Assembly: GCF_000407485.1 (NCBI RefSeq)
Contig: NZ_ASWD01000003.1
Span: 310,001 to 374,000 of the forward strand
Length of the DNA: 64,000 nt
Reading direction: 5' to 3'
Source: Enterococcus pallens ATCC BAA-351
GTDB lineage: Bacteria; Bacillota; Bacilli; Lactobacillales; Enterococcaceae
Shown: positions 28,346 to 36,564 of the stretch, piece after piece
How positions within the stretch are numbered: the stretch's first letter is position 1
Layout: each line of letters opens with the position of its first letter
Made by a program: the position numbers and the translations under genes
Notes under the pieces: model-generated
Told to the model about the DNA's origin: nothing
The model's input: only the letters and a program-made list of their open reading frames with translations
Database searches by the model: none

Positions 28346-29110
28346 TTAGCCCTCCTGACTTTCTGGGAATTTAAGATCTGTATAAAAATATGCTAATATT
28401 GCAGCTAAAATTGCTAGTAAAATAATGGGGATTCCCGAATAACTAATGGTAAAAAATCCTAATAAGAAAAAGGGGATAATTCCCTTGCGATTACTGATAA
28501 TCCGTACCGTTAACGCAATTCCTAATGCTGGTAAAATCCCACCAATAGTCGTCAATATTTCCAATGGCGTTCCAGCAAGTATATCCAGAATTGATTTAAC
28601 AGCATCTCCTCCAAAATAAACAATAACAAAAACCGGAATAGCTGATAGAGCGAGGGTTAATAATTGGCCAGGAACTAGCTGAATAAACCACATCTTTTTC
28701 AGATTTCCTTCTTCAGCCTCTTTATCCAACCAATGAACGAAAAAGGAATTAATAGTCATTCTGAAATTCCAGATTAAGGTTCCTACAAGACCAAAAGGTA
28801 CTGCCAAGGTCAAGGCCACTCCAGGATCTGAAGCAGTAATCAATGTTAAAGCAGTTCCAACTACCCCAGCGATTCCAGGCTCACTGGCAATGGCTCCACC
28901 AGTCACAATAAAACCTAAAAACAATGTGTTGATAGTCGCTCCAACGATCAATCCCTGAACCGGATCTCCAAGTATGATCCCCACAACCGTCCCTGAGACA
29001 ATAGGTTGTCTCAGGGAAACTGAACCTAGTCCAGCCAACCATGGCGGCGAGGCAACTGTTAAGTAATAAAGAATTCCTAATAGAATCGCCTGAAAGATAC
29101 TGATTTGCAT
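28346..29110 (-). CDS. Mannose-family PTS membrane subunit EIIC
   Basis: A 254-residue polytopic membrane protein, with about eight hydrophobic segments. RQPIVSGTVVGIILGDPVQGLIVGA (positions about 33-58) is the EIIC signature, and NTLFLGF follows. It carries sugar specificity together with EIID. It lies 11 bp after EIIB. Confidence 0.92.
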   Translation of the reverse strand: MQISIFQAILLGILYYLTVASPPWLAGLGSVSLRQPIVSGTVVGIILGDPVQGLIVGATINTLFLGFIVTGGAIASEPGIAGVVGTALTLITASDPGVALTLAVPFGLVGTLIWNFRMTINSFFVHWLDKEAEEGNLKKMWFIQLVPGQLLTLALSAIPVFVIVYFGGDAVKSILDILAGTPLEILTTIGGILPALGIALTVRIISNRKGIIPFFLLGFFTISYSGIPIILLAILAAILAYFYTDLKFPESQEG

Positions 29111-29121
29111 GTTTATTCCCC

Positions 29122-29598
29122 CTATTTAAGCACTTCTTGCAACTTCATCGGTGTATCTTCAGATAACACCTGAATAAAGACATCCATTCCATTTTGGGCC
29201 AATGCTTTTAACGATTGCCTTTCTTCCTCGTTAGCTGAGATATTACGATAAAGAACTTCTCGACCAGCCTTTGCTCCCATGCCGCCAACACAAACACTTG
29301 GAATCTTCACGCCTTTATTAGTAAGCTTTTCTAATTCCATCGGTGTCTTGACTAAAAGAAAAACTTTTCCGTTAGCACCTTCTGAATTCAAATAATCAGC
29401 AGCTTCGTCAGTAGATAAAACTTTCAAGCCGATTTTAGCTGGCATCGACCCCTTCATAATCATCGTCATAAATGAATCCTTTGCTGTTTTGTCATCAGAG
29501 ATTACCACCTCTGAAGCTTTAGACAGCTGCAGCCAAGCTGTCATAACCTGTCCATGGATTAGTCGGTCATCAATTCTAGTAAATACAATCTCTTTCAT
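29122..29598 (-). CDS. Mannose-family PTS EIIB
   Basis: A 158-residue cytosolic subunit. The phosphorylated histidine lies in TRIDDRLIHGQV (about residue 15). It donates phosphate to sugar passing through EIIC/EIID. It starts 2 bp after the dehydrogenase stop. A second EIIB of the same family is encoded beside the divergent regulator. Confidence 0.93.
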   Translation of the reverse strand: MKEIVFTRIDDRLIHGQVMTAWLQLSKASEVVISDDKTAKDSFMTMIMKGSMPAKIGLKVLSTDEAADYLNSEGANGKVFLLVKTPMELEKLTNKGVKIPSVCVGGMGAKAGREVLYRNISANEEERQSLKALAQNGMDVFIQVLSEDTPMKLQEVLK

Positions 29599-29600
29599 AA

Positions 29601-30533
29601 TTATCCTCCTTGATTTTTCAAATAGTTAACAACGTTTTTTGCCGAAATATAAGACATCTTGTTACTAGCTTCTACTGTTACAGCCGCATTATGAGGGGTC
29701 ACTGTGACGTTATCCATCGTATAATAATCGGCATCTATATCCTCAACTGACAACTGAGCATCTACTCCATAGCCGAAAAGTTTTCCGGCATTTAAAGCTT
29801 CTTTGATGGCCTTATCATCAACTAATTGTAAACGAGCTGTATTGATTAACACAGCATTATTTTTCATCTGTTTAATACTCTCCTGGTTGATTAAAGGCTG
29901 AGAAGACGGATCGGCCGGAATGTGCAGGGTGATCACTTCAGCTTCTTTCAAAATTTCTTCGATTGAAGCTTTTTTGATATCGTATTGAGTGCAAAAGTCT
30001 TCATCATAGAAAAGATCAAAAGCAAGAATTTCACAATTAAATCCCTTCACTCGTTTCGCCACTTCTTTTCCAATTGCACCGAGTCCAATAATCCCAACTT
30101 TTTTATTACATAGATCAATGCCTTCCTTCTTTTTCCACCCTTCCGTTCTTAGCATGCGATCGGCGTAACTGATGCCACGACAGACATCTAACATTAAGGC
30201 GACTGTATAATCTGCTACAGCTTCGTTATTGCTATTTTTCGTAACAGTTAAGCCAATGTCGTTTTTTTCTAAATATGAAGTATCGATATTATCAATGCCG
30301 ACACCATAACGTGAAACCAATTTTAATTTTTGGGCTTTTTCTAAAACTGCTTCATCTAAAATTTCCGTTCCTAAAATTACGGCATCTGCATCTGCAATTT
30401 CCCCAATAAATTCCTCCCGATTCATAATTCTTTTGTACTTATTTAAAACGACTTCAAAACCATTTTCCTCCAATAATTCTTTTGCCTGATTACTGAATCT
30501 CCCAAAACTATTGGAAGTAACTAAAACTTTCAT
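29601..30533 (-). CDS. D-isomer-specific 2-hydroxyacid dehydrogenase
   Basis: A 310-residue NAD-dependent dehydrogenase of the SerA/PdxB/LdhD superfamily. The Rossmann motif is GIIGLGAIGKEVAKR. The substrate Arg is in NTARLQLVDD, and the catalytic His in VTPHNAAVT. The usual DVFExEP motif is VDAQLSVED, so the glutamate of the relay is shifted or missing. There is no ACT domain, so it is not a regulated serine-pathway SerA. As first gene of the PTS operon it may oxidise or reduce the imported phosphorylated acid. The start is ATG at 30533 after AGGAGGG. Confidence 0.8.
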   Translation of the reverse strand: MKVLVTSNSFGRFSNQAKELLEENGFEVVLNKYKRIMNREEFIGEIADADAVILGTEILDEAVLEKAQKLKLVSRYGVGIDNIDTSYLEKNDIGLTVTKNSNNEAVADYTVALMLDVCRGISYADRMLRTEGWKKKEGIDLCNKKVGIIGLGAIGKEVAKRVKGFNCEILAFDLFYDEDFCTQYDIKKASIEEILKEAEVITLHIPADPSSQPLINQESIKQMKNNAVLINTARLQLVDDKAIKEALNAGKLFGYGVDAQLSVEDIDADYYTMDNVTVTPHNAAVTVEASNKMSYISAKNVVNYLKNQGG

Positions 30534-30543
30534 GCGAACCCTC

Positions 30544-30597
30544 CTAAAGCGTTTCCATTTGATAGTGAGAATATATCATGGATATTTTTTACTACAA
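30544..30597 (-). promoter_or_regulatory. Mannose-type PTS operon promoter and cre site
   Basis: On the minus strand there is TTGTAG, a 16-bp spacer and TATATT (-35 at 30592-30597, -10 at 30570-30575), a sigma-A type promoter. A cre-like TGGAAACGCTTTAG at 30544-30557 lies between it and the ribosome binding site. No TGGCAC-N5-TTGC sigma54 promoter is present in the gap. Confidence 0.5.
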
Positions 30598-30707
30598 AAT
30601 TTGTGTCTTTTTATACACTTGTGAAATCAGTGTAATGTAATAGGATCTTGTTTTAGCGGTAAAATACTCCACATCAAAAACACCAATATATCCTACTGTG
30701 TAAAAAC

Positions 30708-30747
30708 CGTGTATCAAGAAAGGAAAAACAAAATAAATATATACACG
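30708..30747. promoter_or_regulatory. Inverted repeat, candidate regulator operator in the divergent gap
   Basis: CGTGTAT (30708-30714) and ATACACG (30741-30747) are perfect inverted copies 26 bp apart. Related half sites TACACTTGTG and CTGTGTAAAAA occur nearby at about 30614-30623 and 30695-30705. Confidence 0.4.
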
Positions 30748-30760
30748 TTTAGCGCTTTCA
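30747..30760. promoter_or_regulatory. cre-like site near the regulator gene
   Basis: TGAAAGCGCTAAAC on the minus strand follows TGNAANCGNT, with the last two bases off consensus. It lies about 60 bp before the regulator start, near a TATAAA at 30767-30772. Confidence 0.5.
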
Positions 30761-30817
30761 TGTTAATATAAAAATCATTAGAGGACAGATATTTGCACAA
30801 TTTTGTGAGGTGATTTT

Positions 30818-33217
30818 TTGAGATTAAGTCGAGAAGAAGAAATTTTGCTTGAAGTAGATCGTTCTACTAAAGAGGCAATTTTGAAGGATAGGTATGAAGA
30901 ATTCGGACGGGATGCCTTGAGTTTGAGTGTTGATTTAGCCATTGATCGCTCAAATGTCTCGCGAATATTAAACAGCTTGTGGAATAATGGTTCCCTCGCC
31001 AAAATCCAAGGCAAACCAACTTATTACTTCTCTAAACATGTAGTAGAACAATTTTTTCCTACGGTCTTTGTTCCTTCTACCTTAGAAGCAGGAATTGATT
31101 TAAAAAAATTTCTTTCTGAGCATGCCAATGAAGAAAAAAACAGTGAAGTAAGCTTATCACAAAACTATTATGGGTTCTTTTCCCCTAATGGCAGTCTGTA
31201 TCATCAGGCAAAGCAACTAATTAGTCATTTTTTACCTAAGCCGCTGATCAAGCAGTTCACCATATATGGAGCAGCAAGTACGGGAAAAAGAACGTTAGTG
31301 AATTATTTATTTGACGAAGGAACAAAAGCCGGTGTTTTTACCAAACACGAGAAACCATTTTTTCTCGACGTTGAAAAATTGATTTTATCTGAAGAAGAAT
31401 ATGCTGATTTACTGCTAGGCTGTATTCATGAAAACTCAAAAAGGAAGGGATTGCTGACTAAACTTGAGCACGGACTATTAGTTATTGATAAGGCAGAGCG
31501 TCTACCGCCAACGATTTATCAGCTGTTAAGGCAAATTGGTGAGAGCGGGTGTTTTTATGAATTTAATCAGCCCTCTAAGGAAAGAATACTCAAAACATCG
31601 ATTATCTTTCTCGTGGAGGAAGAAACAGCCAGTCCGATGACCCAATCTGTAGTATTGCCAAATTTGTGCGAAAAACCACTGGCGGAAAAAATACAATTTT
31701 GTCTCCATTTTTTGGAGAAGGCTGCCAATATAAGCAATCAATCCATTAAGGTTCATAAAGATATTTTGAGCTGTCTCGTTACTTCTGATTACCAAAATAA
31801 TTTAGCGCAATTGGAACAAGAAATTCTTTCTGCTGTAAGCAGAGCTAGATTCGCTGCAAAATCTGATCATCAAATGATTGCCGAAATAACTTTCGATGAG
31901 CTTTCAGATACTGTCTTAGAACGAATCACGATTACAAATCCACTCGTTGCAGAATTAAACAGCTACTTGAATTGCTGGGAGACGGATTCGCTGTATTTTG
32001 TGCCTCAAACCCAGGACAATACCGAACTTATCAAAAAACGAATGGTGGAAGAACAACGAACGACTAGCATAATAGGAAATTCTCAAATAATTATGGATGA
32101 ATGCATGACCATTTATAATCAATTTTTTGGTCTTTCTGAATCAGAGATCGCAGAAATAAAAGAAGGTCCCTTCTGGCAAATTCTTACGCAGCAATACAGC
32201 AAAAAAATTAGTGAAAAAGAAAAGAAAGGTTTAGTCGCTTTTGCCTACTATCTAGAGACTTATTTTGAAGAAAAAAAGAAGGTATACAAGCCTAAAAAAT
32301 TTGTAAAAATTCCGATTGAGGCAAATCGCTTTTTTACTAAGGCAACTGAAATAAAGAAGCATTTAAAAAAGGAGTTAGGCATTATTCTTACCAATGAGGA
32401 ATTTGATTTAGTCTCTTGCTATTTTATGTATTTAAGTCAGCTTTCCAAAAAGGAGCAGCTTCCCATTGTTATCTTATGTCACGGTGAAAATATTGGAATG
32501 ACGTATATAAAATACATCAATACCCTTAGCTTGCCTCCAATAGAACTTCATGCGATTGACTATGTATCAGAAAATGACCGAGAATTTGGTACCTTTATCA
32601 AGGAATTCAAAACAATGATAAAATCAATCAATAACGGAAATGGCGTAATCATCGCTAGTGATATCGAGCCATTGACTAGTATTCATTCGTTGATTGAAAG
32701 CGAACTAAATATACAATGTCAAACCTTCTCCCCTGTTTCATTACCATTGTTATTAGAAATAATCAAAAAGATCCAGCTACAAAATTATTCAATAGCAGAT
32801 TTTAAGCGCGAAGATAACAAAAAAGAATTGCAGGTTATGAGCCACTCATCTGATAATGAGTTGATCGAGAAGCTAGCACATTCTTTACTAGCTGACTCTT
32901 TAGTTTTTCTTGATCCAAATAAAACGGCGAACATACTTTTTAACATTCTTGGAGATTTATTAACTCAGCTTAATCTCGAAAATAGCGAAGAAATTACTGT
33001 ACGTTTCGTCGTTCATTGTTCCTTCCTGCTGGAGCGGGTAATAAAACGCGAAACGATGAATTTTCCTAAACTAAGAGAGTTTATCAATACAAACAGCAGT
33101 CTTTTTCATTCGGTCGAAATACAGTTATCAAGATTAAACAATATTTTTGATATCATGATACCTTCGAACGAATATGCTTTTGTCTGCGAAATATTTAAAG
33201 ATTTGTACGGAATATAA
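30818..33217 (+). CDS. LevR-like PTS-regulated transcription regulator with degenerate AAA+ domain
   Basis: A 799-residue protein with the layout of LevR/ManR: an N-terminal helix-turn-helix (about 35-60, LAIDRSNVSRILNSLW), an AAA+ region (about 140-300), a PRD (about 425-540), an EIIA(Man)-like domain with VILCHGENIG (about 550-670) and a C-terminal PRD with FVVHCSFLLERV. In active sigma54 activators the AAA+ domain has GAFTGA and a Walker B with D-E. Here the GAFTGA place reads IHENSKRK and Walker B is LLVIDKAERLPP (D-K). The Walker A, GAASTGKRT, is kept in part. It probably does not work with sigma54. The start is TTG at 30818 after AGGTG. It is divergent from the PTS operon it likely controls. 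Confidence 0.8.
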   Translation: MRLSREEEILLEVDRSTKEAILKDRYEEFGRDALSLSVDLAIDRSNVSRILNSLWNNGSLAKIQGKPTYYFSKHVVEQFFPTVFVPSTLEAGIDLKKFLSEHANEEKNSEVSLSQNYYGFFSPNGSLYHQAKQLISHFLPKPLIKQFTIYGAASTGKRTLVNYLFDEGTKAGVFTKHEKPFFLDVEKLILSEEEYADLLLGCIHENSKRKGLLTKLEHGLLVIDKAERLPPTIYQLLRQIGESGCFYEFNQPSKERILKTSIIFLVEEETASPMTQSVVLPNLCEKPLAEKIQFCLHFLEKAANISNQSIKVHKDILSCLVTSDYQNNLAQLEQEILSAVSRARFAAKSDHQMIAEITFDELSDTVLERITITNPLVAELNSYLNCWETDSLYFVPQTQDNTELIKKRMVEEQRTTSIIGNSQIIMDECMTIYNQFFGLSESEIAEIKEGPFWQILTQQYSKKISEKEKKGLVAFAYYLETYFEEKKKVYKPKKFVKIPIEANRFFTKATEIKKHLKKELGIILTNEEFDLVSCYFMYLSQLSKKEQLPIVILCHGENIGMTYIKYINTLSLPPIELHAIDYVSENDREFGTFIKEFKTMIKSINNGNGVIIASDIEPLTSIHSLIESELNIQCQTFSPVSLPLLLEIIKKIQLQNYSIADFKREDNKKELQVMSHSSDNELIEKLAHSLLADSLVFLDPNKTANILFNILGDLLTQLNLENSEEITVRFVVHCSFLLERVIKRETMNFPKLREFINTNSSLFHSVEIQLSRLNNIFDIMIPSNEYAFVCEIFKDLYGI

Positions 33218-33234
33218 GAAAAGGGTGACTATCT

Positions 33235-33714
33235 ATGAAAATTGTTTTAGCAAGAATTGATGATCGTTTAATCCATGGCCAAGTGGTTACACGTTGGATA
33301 CAATACTCACGGGCAAAAAATGTACTGATTATTGATGATGAAGTTCCAAATAACGCTTTTTTGAAGCAGGTCATTACCTTATCTATACCTCCTAAGATTA
33401 ACATTTTTATCAAAACAATTTCAGAAGCGATAGAGTTCATTCACTCCAACAAAACAAATGACAGCTTTATGCTTTTATTCAAGTATCCTGAGACTGTTTT
33501 GAAATTGATCAATTCAGGAGTTGAAATTCCTGAAATAAATTTAGGAGGCGTTGGCGCCCACGAAAGCAGGAAAAAATTTTACCGAAACATTTCTCTTTCT
33601 AAGCAAGAAATCGAAACCTTACGGACTATTTCTGAAAGAGGGTCAAACATTTTCATTAAAAGTATTCCTGAAGATAAGGATATCTCTTTTCAAACGCTCA
33701 TTCAGGACAGCTAA
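33235..33714 (+). CDS. Orphan mannose-family PTS EIIB beside the regulator
   Basis: A 159-residue EIIB with the histidine motif ARIDDRLIHGQVVTRW (about residue 15) intact. It resembles the operon EIIB but is clearly a separate sequence. No EIIA, C or D accompanies it. Its place 17 bp after the LevR-like gene, on the opposite strand to the transporter genes, suggests that it relays phosphorylation state to the regulator's PRDs, though it might also serve the permease. This is inference. Confidence 0.88.
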   Translation: MKIVLARIDDRLIHGQVVTRWIQYSRAKNVLIIDDEVPNNAFLKQVITLSIPPKINIFIKTISEAIEFIHSNKTNDSFMLLFKYPETVLKLINSGVEIPEINLGGVGAHESRKKFYRNISLSKQEIETLRTISERGSNIFIKSIPEDKDISFQTLIQDS

Positions 33715-33765
33715 GCAGGTTCTAATGATCAACTTAATAATAACCAATCACTTTTAGAGACTATA

Positions 33766-33792
33766 AAACCTCCTGCAAACTACAGGAGGTTT
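33766..33792. terminator. Bidirectional terminator between convergent genes
   Basis: AAACCTCCTG and CAGGAGGTTT form a perfect 10-bp stem with a 7-base loop. It ends the regulator-EIIB transcript on the plus strand and the UvrA-like gene on the minus strand. Confidence 0.85.
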
Positions 33793-33795
33793 ATC

Positions 33796-36045
33796 TTAGT
33801 TCTTCATGCTTTTTTGCAAATATTCACCAGTAATTGTGCCGCTAGTTAATAAATTCTCGGGTGTTCCGCAAAAAACCACCTGACCACCCTTCACACCACC
33901 GTCTGGACCAATATCAATGATCCAATCCGCCTGCTTTATAATCTCACTGTGGTGTTCAATAATAATCAGTGTGTTTCCTTTTTCGACAATCTGTTGGAAC
34001 AATGCATTCAGCTTGCGGATATCCGACAGATGCAGACCTGTTGTAGGCTCATCCAATACAAAAATTGATTCCTTCTGATTAATTGCCTTGGCTAGCTTCA
34101 GCCGCTGTCGTTCACCACCAGATAAGGTAGTTAATGCCCGACCAATCGGCAAGTAAATTAACCCCACATCAACTAACGCTTGCAATTTTTCCCGCATCCG
34201 TTTGCTGCCTAACTCTTGGAAAAAGCTTTGCGCTTCATTGGGTGTCATTTCCAGCACATCTAAAATTGTCTTTCCATGATAGGAATAGCTGGCTGCTTCA
34301 GCCGAAAATCGCTTTCCTTGGCACATTTCGCATTCATTGACCACTGGATCCATAAAAACCAGCTCTACAGTCGTTTCTCCTTTGCCCTGACAGTTAGGAC
34401 AGGCCCCTTTAGAATTGAAACTGAACATTCCAATATCCACTTGGTTTTCTCTGGCAAATAGCCGACGAATTTCATCGTAGATTCCCATGAAGGTTGCCGG
34501 AGTTGCTCTTGGGGTTGCATTAATCGGAGACTGATCAATAATTGACAGTTCTTCGGGAAACTGCTGAGGCAGCACCTTGGTGATTAACGTTGACTTTCCC
34601 GAACCGGCCACTCCAGTAACCACCGTCAAAATATGTTTGGGAATAGCCACTGTGACATTTTTCAAATTGTGCAGATTTGCCTGCTTAATCGTCAATTTTT
34701 CCTGCCAAGGTCGCGGCTGAGTGTTCAATGGTAAAGTCTGCAAAATCTCTTTTCCGGTTAAGCTGTCAGAGTCCAACAAGCCCTGGTAGCTTCCTCTGAA
34801 GGTTATTTCTCCTCCATTTTTTCCAGCCAGCGGACCAATGTCAATAATCTCATCAGCCACCGCAATCACGTCTGGATCATGCTCCACCACAAAAACCGTA
34901 TTTTCTTTATCCCGCAAATCCTGCAGCAGCTGATTAATCCTTGAAACATCTCTAGCATGCATCCCAGTACTCGGCTCATCAAAAATATAAAACATCCCAT
35001 TCAAAGCACTGCCCATATGTTTCACCAGCTTCACTCGCTGCGCCTCGCCACCAGAAAGCGTTGGTGTCTGGCGATCCAAATGCAGGTAATCCAAGCCGAT
35101 ATCAATCAAGCGCTGAACCTGTCGCCGCAGCTCGTCAATCACATCAGAAACTGCTGGATAATTCAGTCCTTTCAAATACTTCGACAGCTGATGCATGTCC
35201 ATCTGAACGCAATCGGCAATTGAGCGATTGTTAATCGTAACGGATAACGAAACCGGGTTTAATCGCTTCCCCTGACAATCAGGACACAAGCCCTGCTGCA
35301 AAAGATCCTGTTGTTTCTTTTCATAGTGCTTCCCGTAAGCCGACAGATCCCGTTTTAGTAAAATCCGCTCGTAATTCCGCTTAATCCCTTCTAATTTAGG
35401 ATTTAACGGCTCCGATTTCCCATCAGGATGTCCATACATCAGCTGGTTCCACTGTTTTTCCGGCAAATCCTGCAAAGGAACAACACTGTCAAAAAAATCT
35501 GCTTTGTTATATTGCTTCCAATACCAGCTGTTGATCGCATACTTGGTATCCAGCACAGCTCCTTCAATCCAAGCCTTCGTCGGATCAATTAATTTGTCAA
35601 AATTGATCTGATTGACAAATCCTAAACCAGAACAAGTTAGGCACATCCCCTGCGGATTATTGAAGGAAAAGTGTCCGGCAGACGGAACTTGCGGCTTGCC
35701 GACTCGCGAAAACAGCAGCCGCAGCAACGAATAGATTTCCGTGATAGTCCCAACGGTTGAACGCTGGTTGCCCCCTAAAGGTGTTTGATCAATGACAATT
35801 GCCGGATTCAAATTCTCAATTCGCGAGACCTTAGGCTTGCGATATTTAGGCATGCGATTGCGAACGAATGCCGGATAATTAGCATTCATTTGGCGCTGAG
35901 CCTCTGCAGCAATTGTATCAAAGACTAAACTGGATTTTCCCGAACCGGATACACCGGTAAAAACTACCAGCTGATTTTTGTTAATGTCTAGGCTGACATC
36001 CTTCAAATTATTATGTGAGACCTCTTTTAGAATTAATGGTTTCAT
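33796..36045 (-). CDS. UvrA-like ABC ATPase lacking the UvrB-binding region
   Basis: A 749-residue double-ATPase protein of the UvrA family. Walker A motifs are GVSGSGKSS (about 31-39) and GVAGSGKST. The signatures TLSGGEAQRVKL and TLSGGERQRLKL, with DEPSTGMH and DEPTTGLH, follow. Zinc-type motifs CPDCQGKRL, CPNCQGKGE and CEMCQGKRF remain. UvrA itself is about 940 residues; the UvrB-binding insertion is missing, as in UvrA2 or DrrC-like proteins linked to DNA-damage or drug tolerance. The start is the ATG at 36045, six bases after GGGAGG. It is a single-gene unit under a MerR-type promoter. Confidence 0.85.
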   Translation of the reverse strand: MKPLILKEVSHNNLKDVSLDINKNQLVVFTGVSGSGKSSLVFDTIAAEAQRQMNANYPAFVRNRMPKYRKPKVSRIENLNPAIVIDQTPLGGNQRSTVGTITEIYSLLRLLFSRVGKPQVPSAGHFSFNNPQGMCLTCSGLGFVNQINFDKLIDPTKAWIEGAVLDTKYAINSWYWKQYNKADFFDSVVPLQDLPEKQWNQLMYGHPDGKSEPLNPKLEGIKRNYERILLKRDLSAYGKHYEKKQQDLLQQGLCPDCQGKRLNPVSLSVTINNRSIADCVQMDMHQLSKYLKGLNYPAVSDVIDELRRQVQRLIDIGLDYLHLDRQTPTLSGGEAQRVKLVKHMGSALNGMFYIFDEPSTGMHARDVSRINQLLQDLRDKENTVFVVEHDPDVIAVADEIIDIGPLAGKNGGEITFRGSYQGLLDSDSLTGKEILQTLPLNTQPRPWQEKLTIKQANLHNLKNVTVAIPKHILTVVTGVAGSGKSTLITKVLPQQFPEELSIIDQSPINATPRATPATFMGIYDEIRRLFARENQVDIGMFSFNSKGACPNCQGKGETTVELVFMDPVVNECEMCQGKRFSAEAASYSYHGKTILDVLEMTPNEAQSFFQELGSKRMREKLQALVDVGLIYLPIGRALTTLSGGERQRLKLAKAINQKESIFVLDEPTTGLHLSDIRKLNALFQQIVEKGNTLIIIEHHSEIIKQADWIIDIGPDGGVKGGQVVFCGTPENLLTSGTITGEYLQKSMKN

Positions 36046-36067
36046 GAACATCCTCCCTTTCCTCCTT

Positions 36068-36098
36068 AGTCTAAAGTCTGACGTAAGGGGAGAGTCAA
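36068..36098 (-). promoter_or_regulatory. MerR-type promoter of the UvrA-like gene
   Basis: On the minus strand TTGACT and TAGACT are separated by 19 bp, the over-long spacing typical of MerR-family activators. The spacer contains CTTACGTCAG, a near-palindrome at the centre. No merR-like gene is in this window. Confidence 0.65.
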
Positions 36099-36564
36099 GG
36101 CAGTCCATCAAAAAATGATTACAGTAAAAACCATTATTTTCAGCTTTCTCCATCACAAGACTGATCATCACCAATGTAAAATTTGACTGGCTGGACTTTT
36201 TCCAACAAGAAAAGCAACAAATGTAAAACCCTTTAACGATTGTCTTTATGCACCTTCCCAACTATTTCCATCTGATCCAAGTCAATGTTTTTCAAACAAT
36301 TGTCAACTTCGGAGCTATTATAAAAACCGATTATCAGCTGTAAAGATCCTTTTTCTAATTAAATTGTCAAAGAGCAAATAAACCATCATTTGTTAGCATT
36401 CCTTGTCCGCCTAATGTTAGAACGCTTTCAACTTTATTTTCTTAAAAGCTGCCAACTCTAGAAAAAGTTTGCGGCGAACTAAAAATTGAGTTAGACCTTC
36501 CTGCTTTTCAGCCTAAGAGACCGATCGTATTCTCTTAAACTTCAGTTCTCAATTTTCCAATCAG
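36099..36564. other. Intergenic region with no recognised gene
   Basis: About 466 bp upstream of the UvrA-like promoter. I find no reading frame with a ribosome binding site or a known motif. At 36482-36556 arms AAAATTGAG and CTCAATTTT enclose an inner hairpin (AAGAGA/TCTCTT), followed on the minus strand by five T; this may be the terminator of the DUF2922 gene. The rest may be decayed sequence. Confidence 0.4.

Noticed and set aside
30534-30817. A sigma54 promoter for the PTS operon
   Set aside because: No GG-N10-GC element of the right type; the nearest has GT at -12. A sigma-A-like promoter is better supported.
33796-36261. A longer start for the UvrA-like protein, 72 codons upstream
   Set aside because: The extra part resembles no UvrA domain, lacks a ribosome binding site and spans the MerR-type promoter.
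36482-36556. A tRNA-like or structured RNA gene of about 75 bases
   Set aside because: No tRNA arms or T-loop sequence; two stems and a T-tract fit a weak terminator better.
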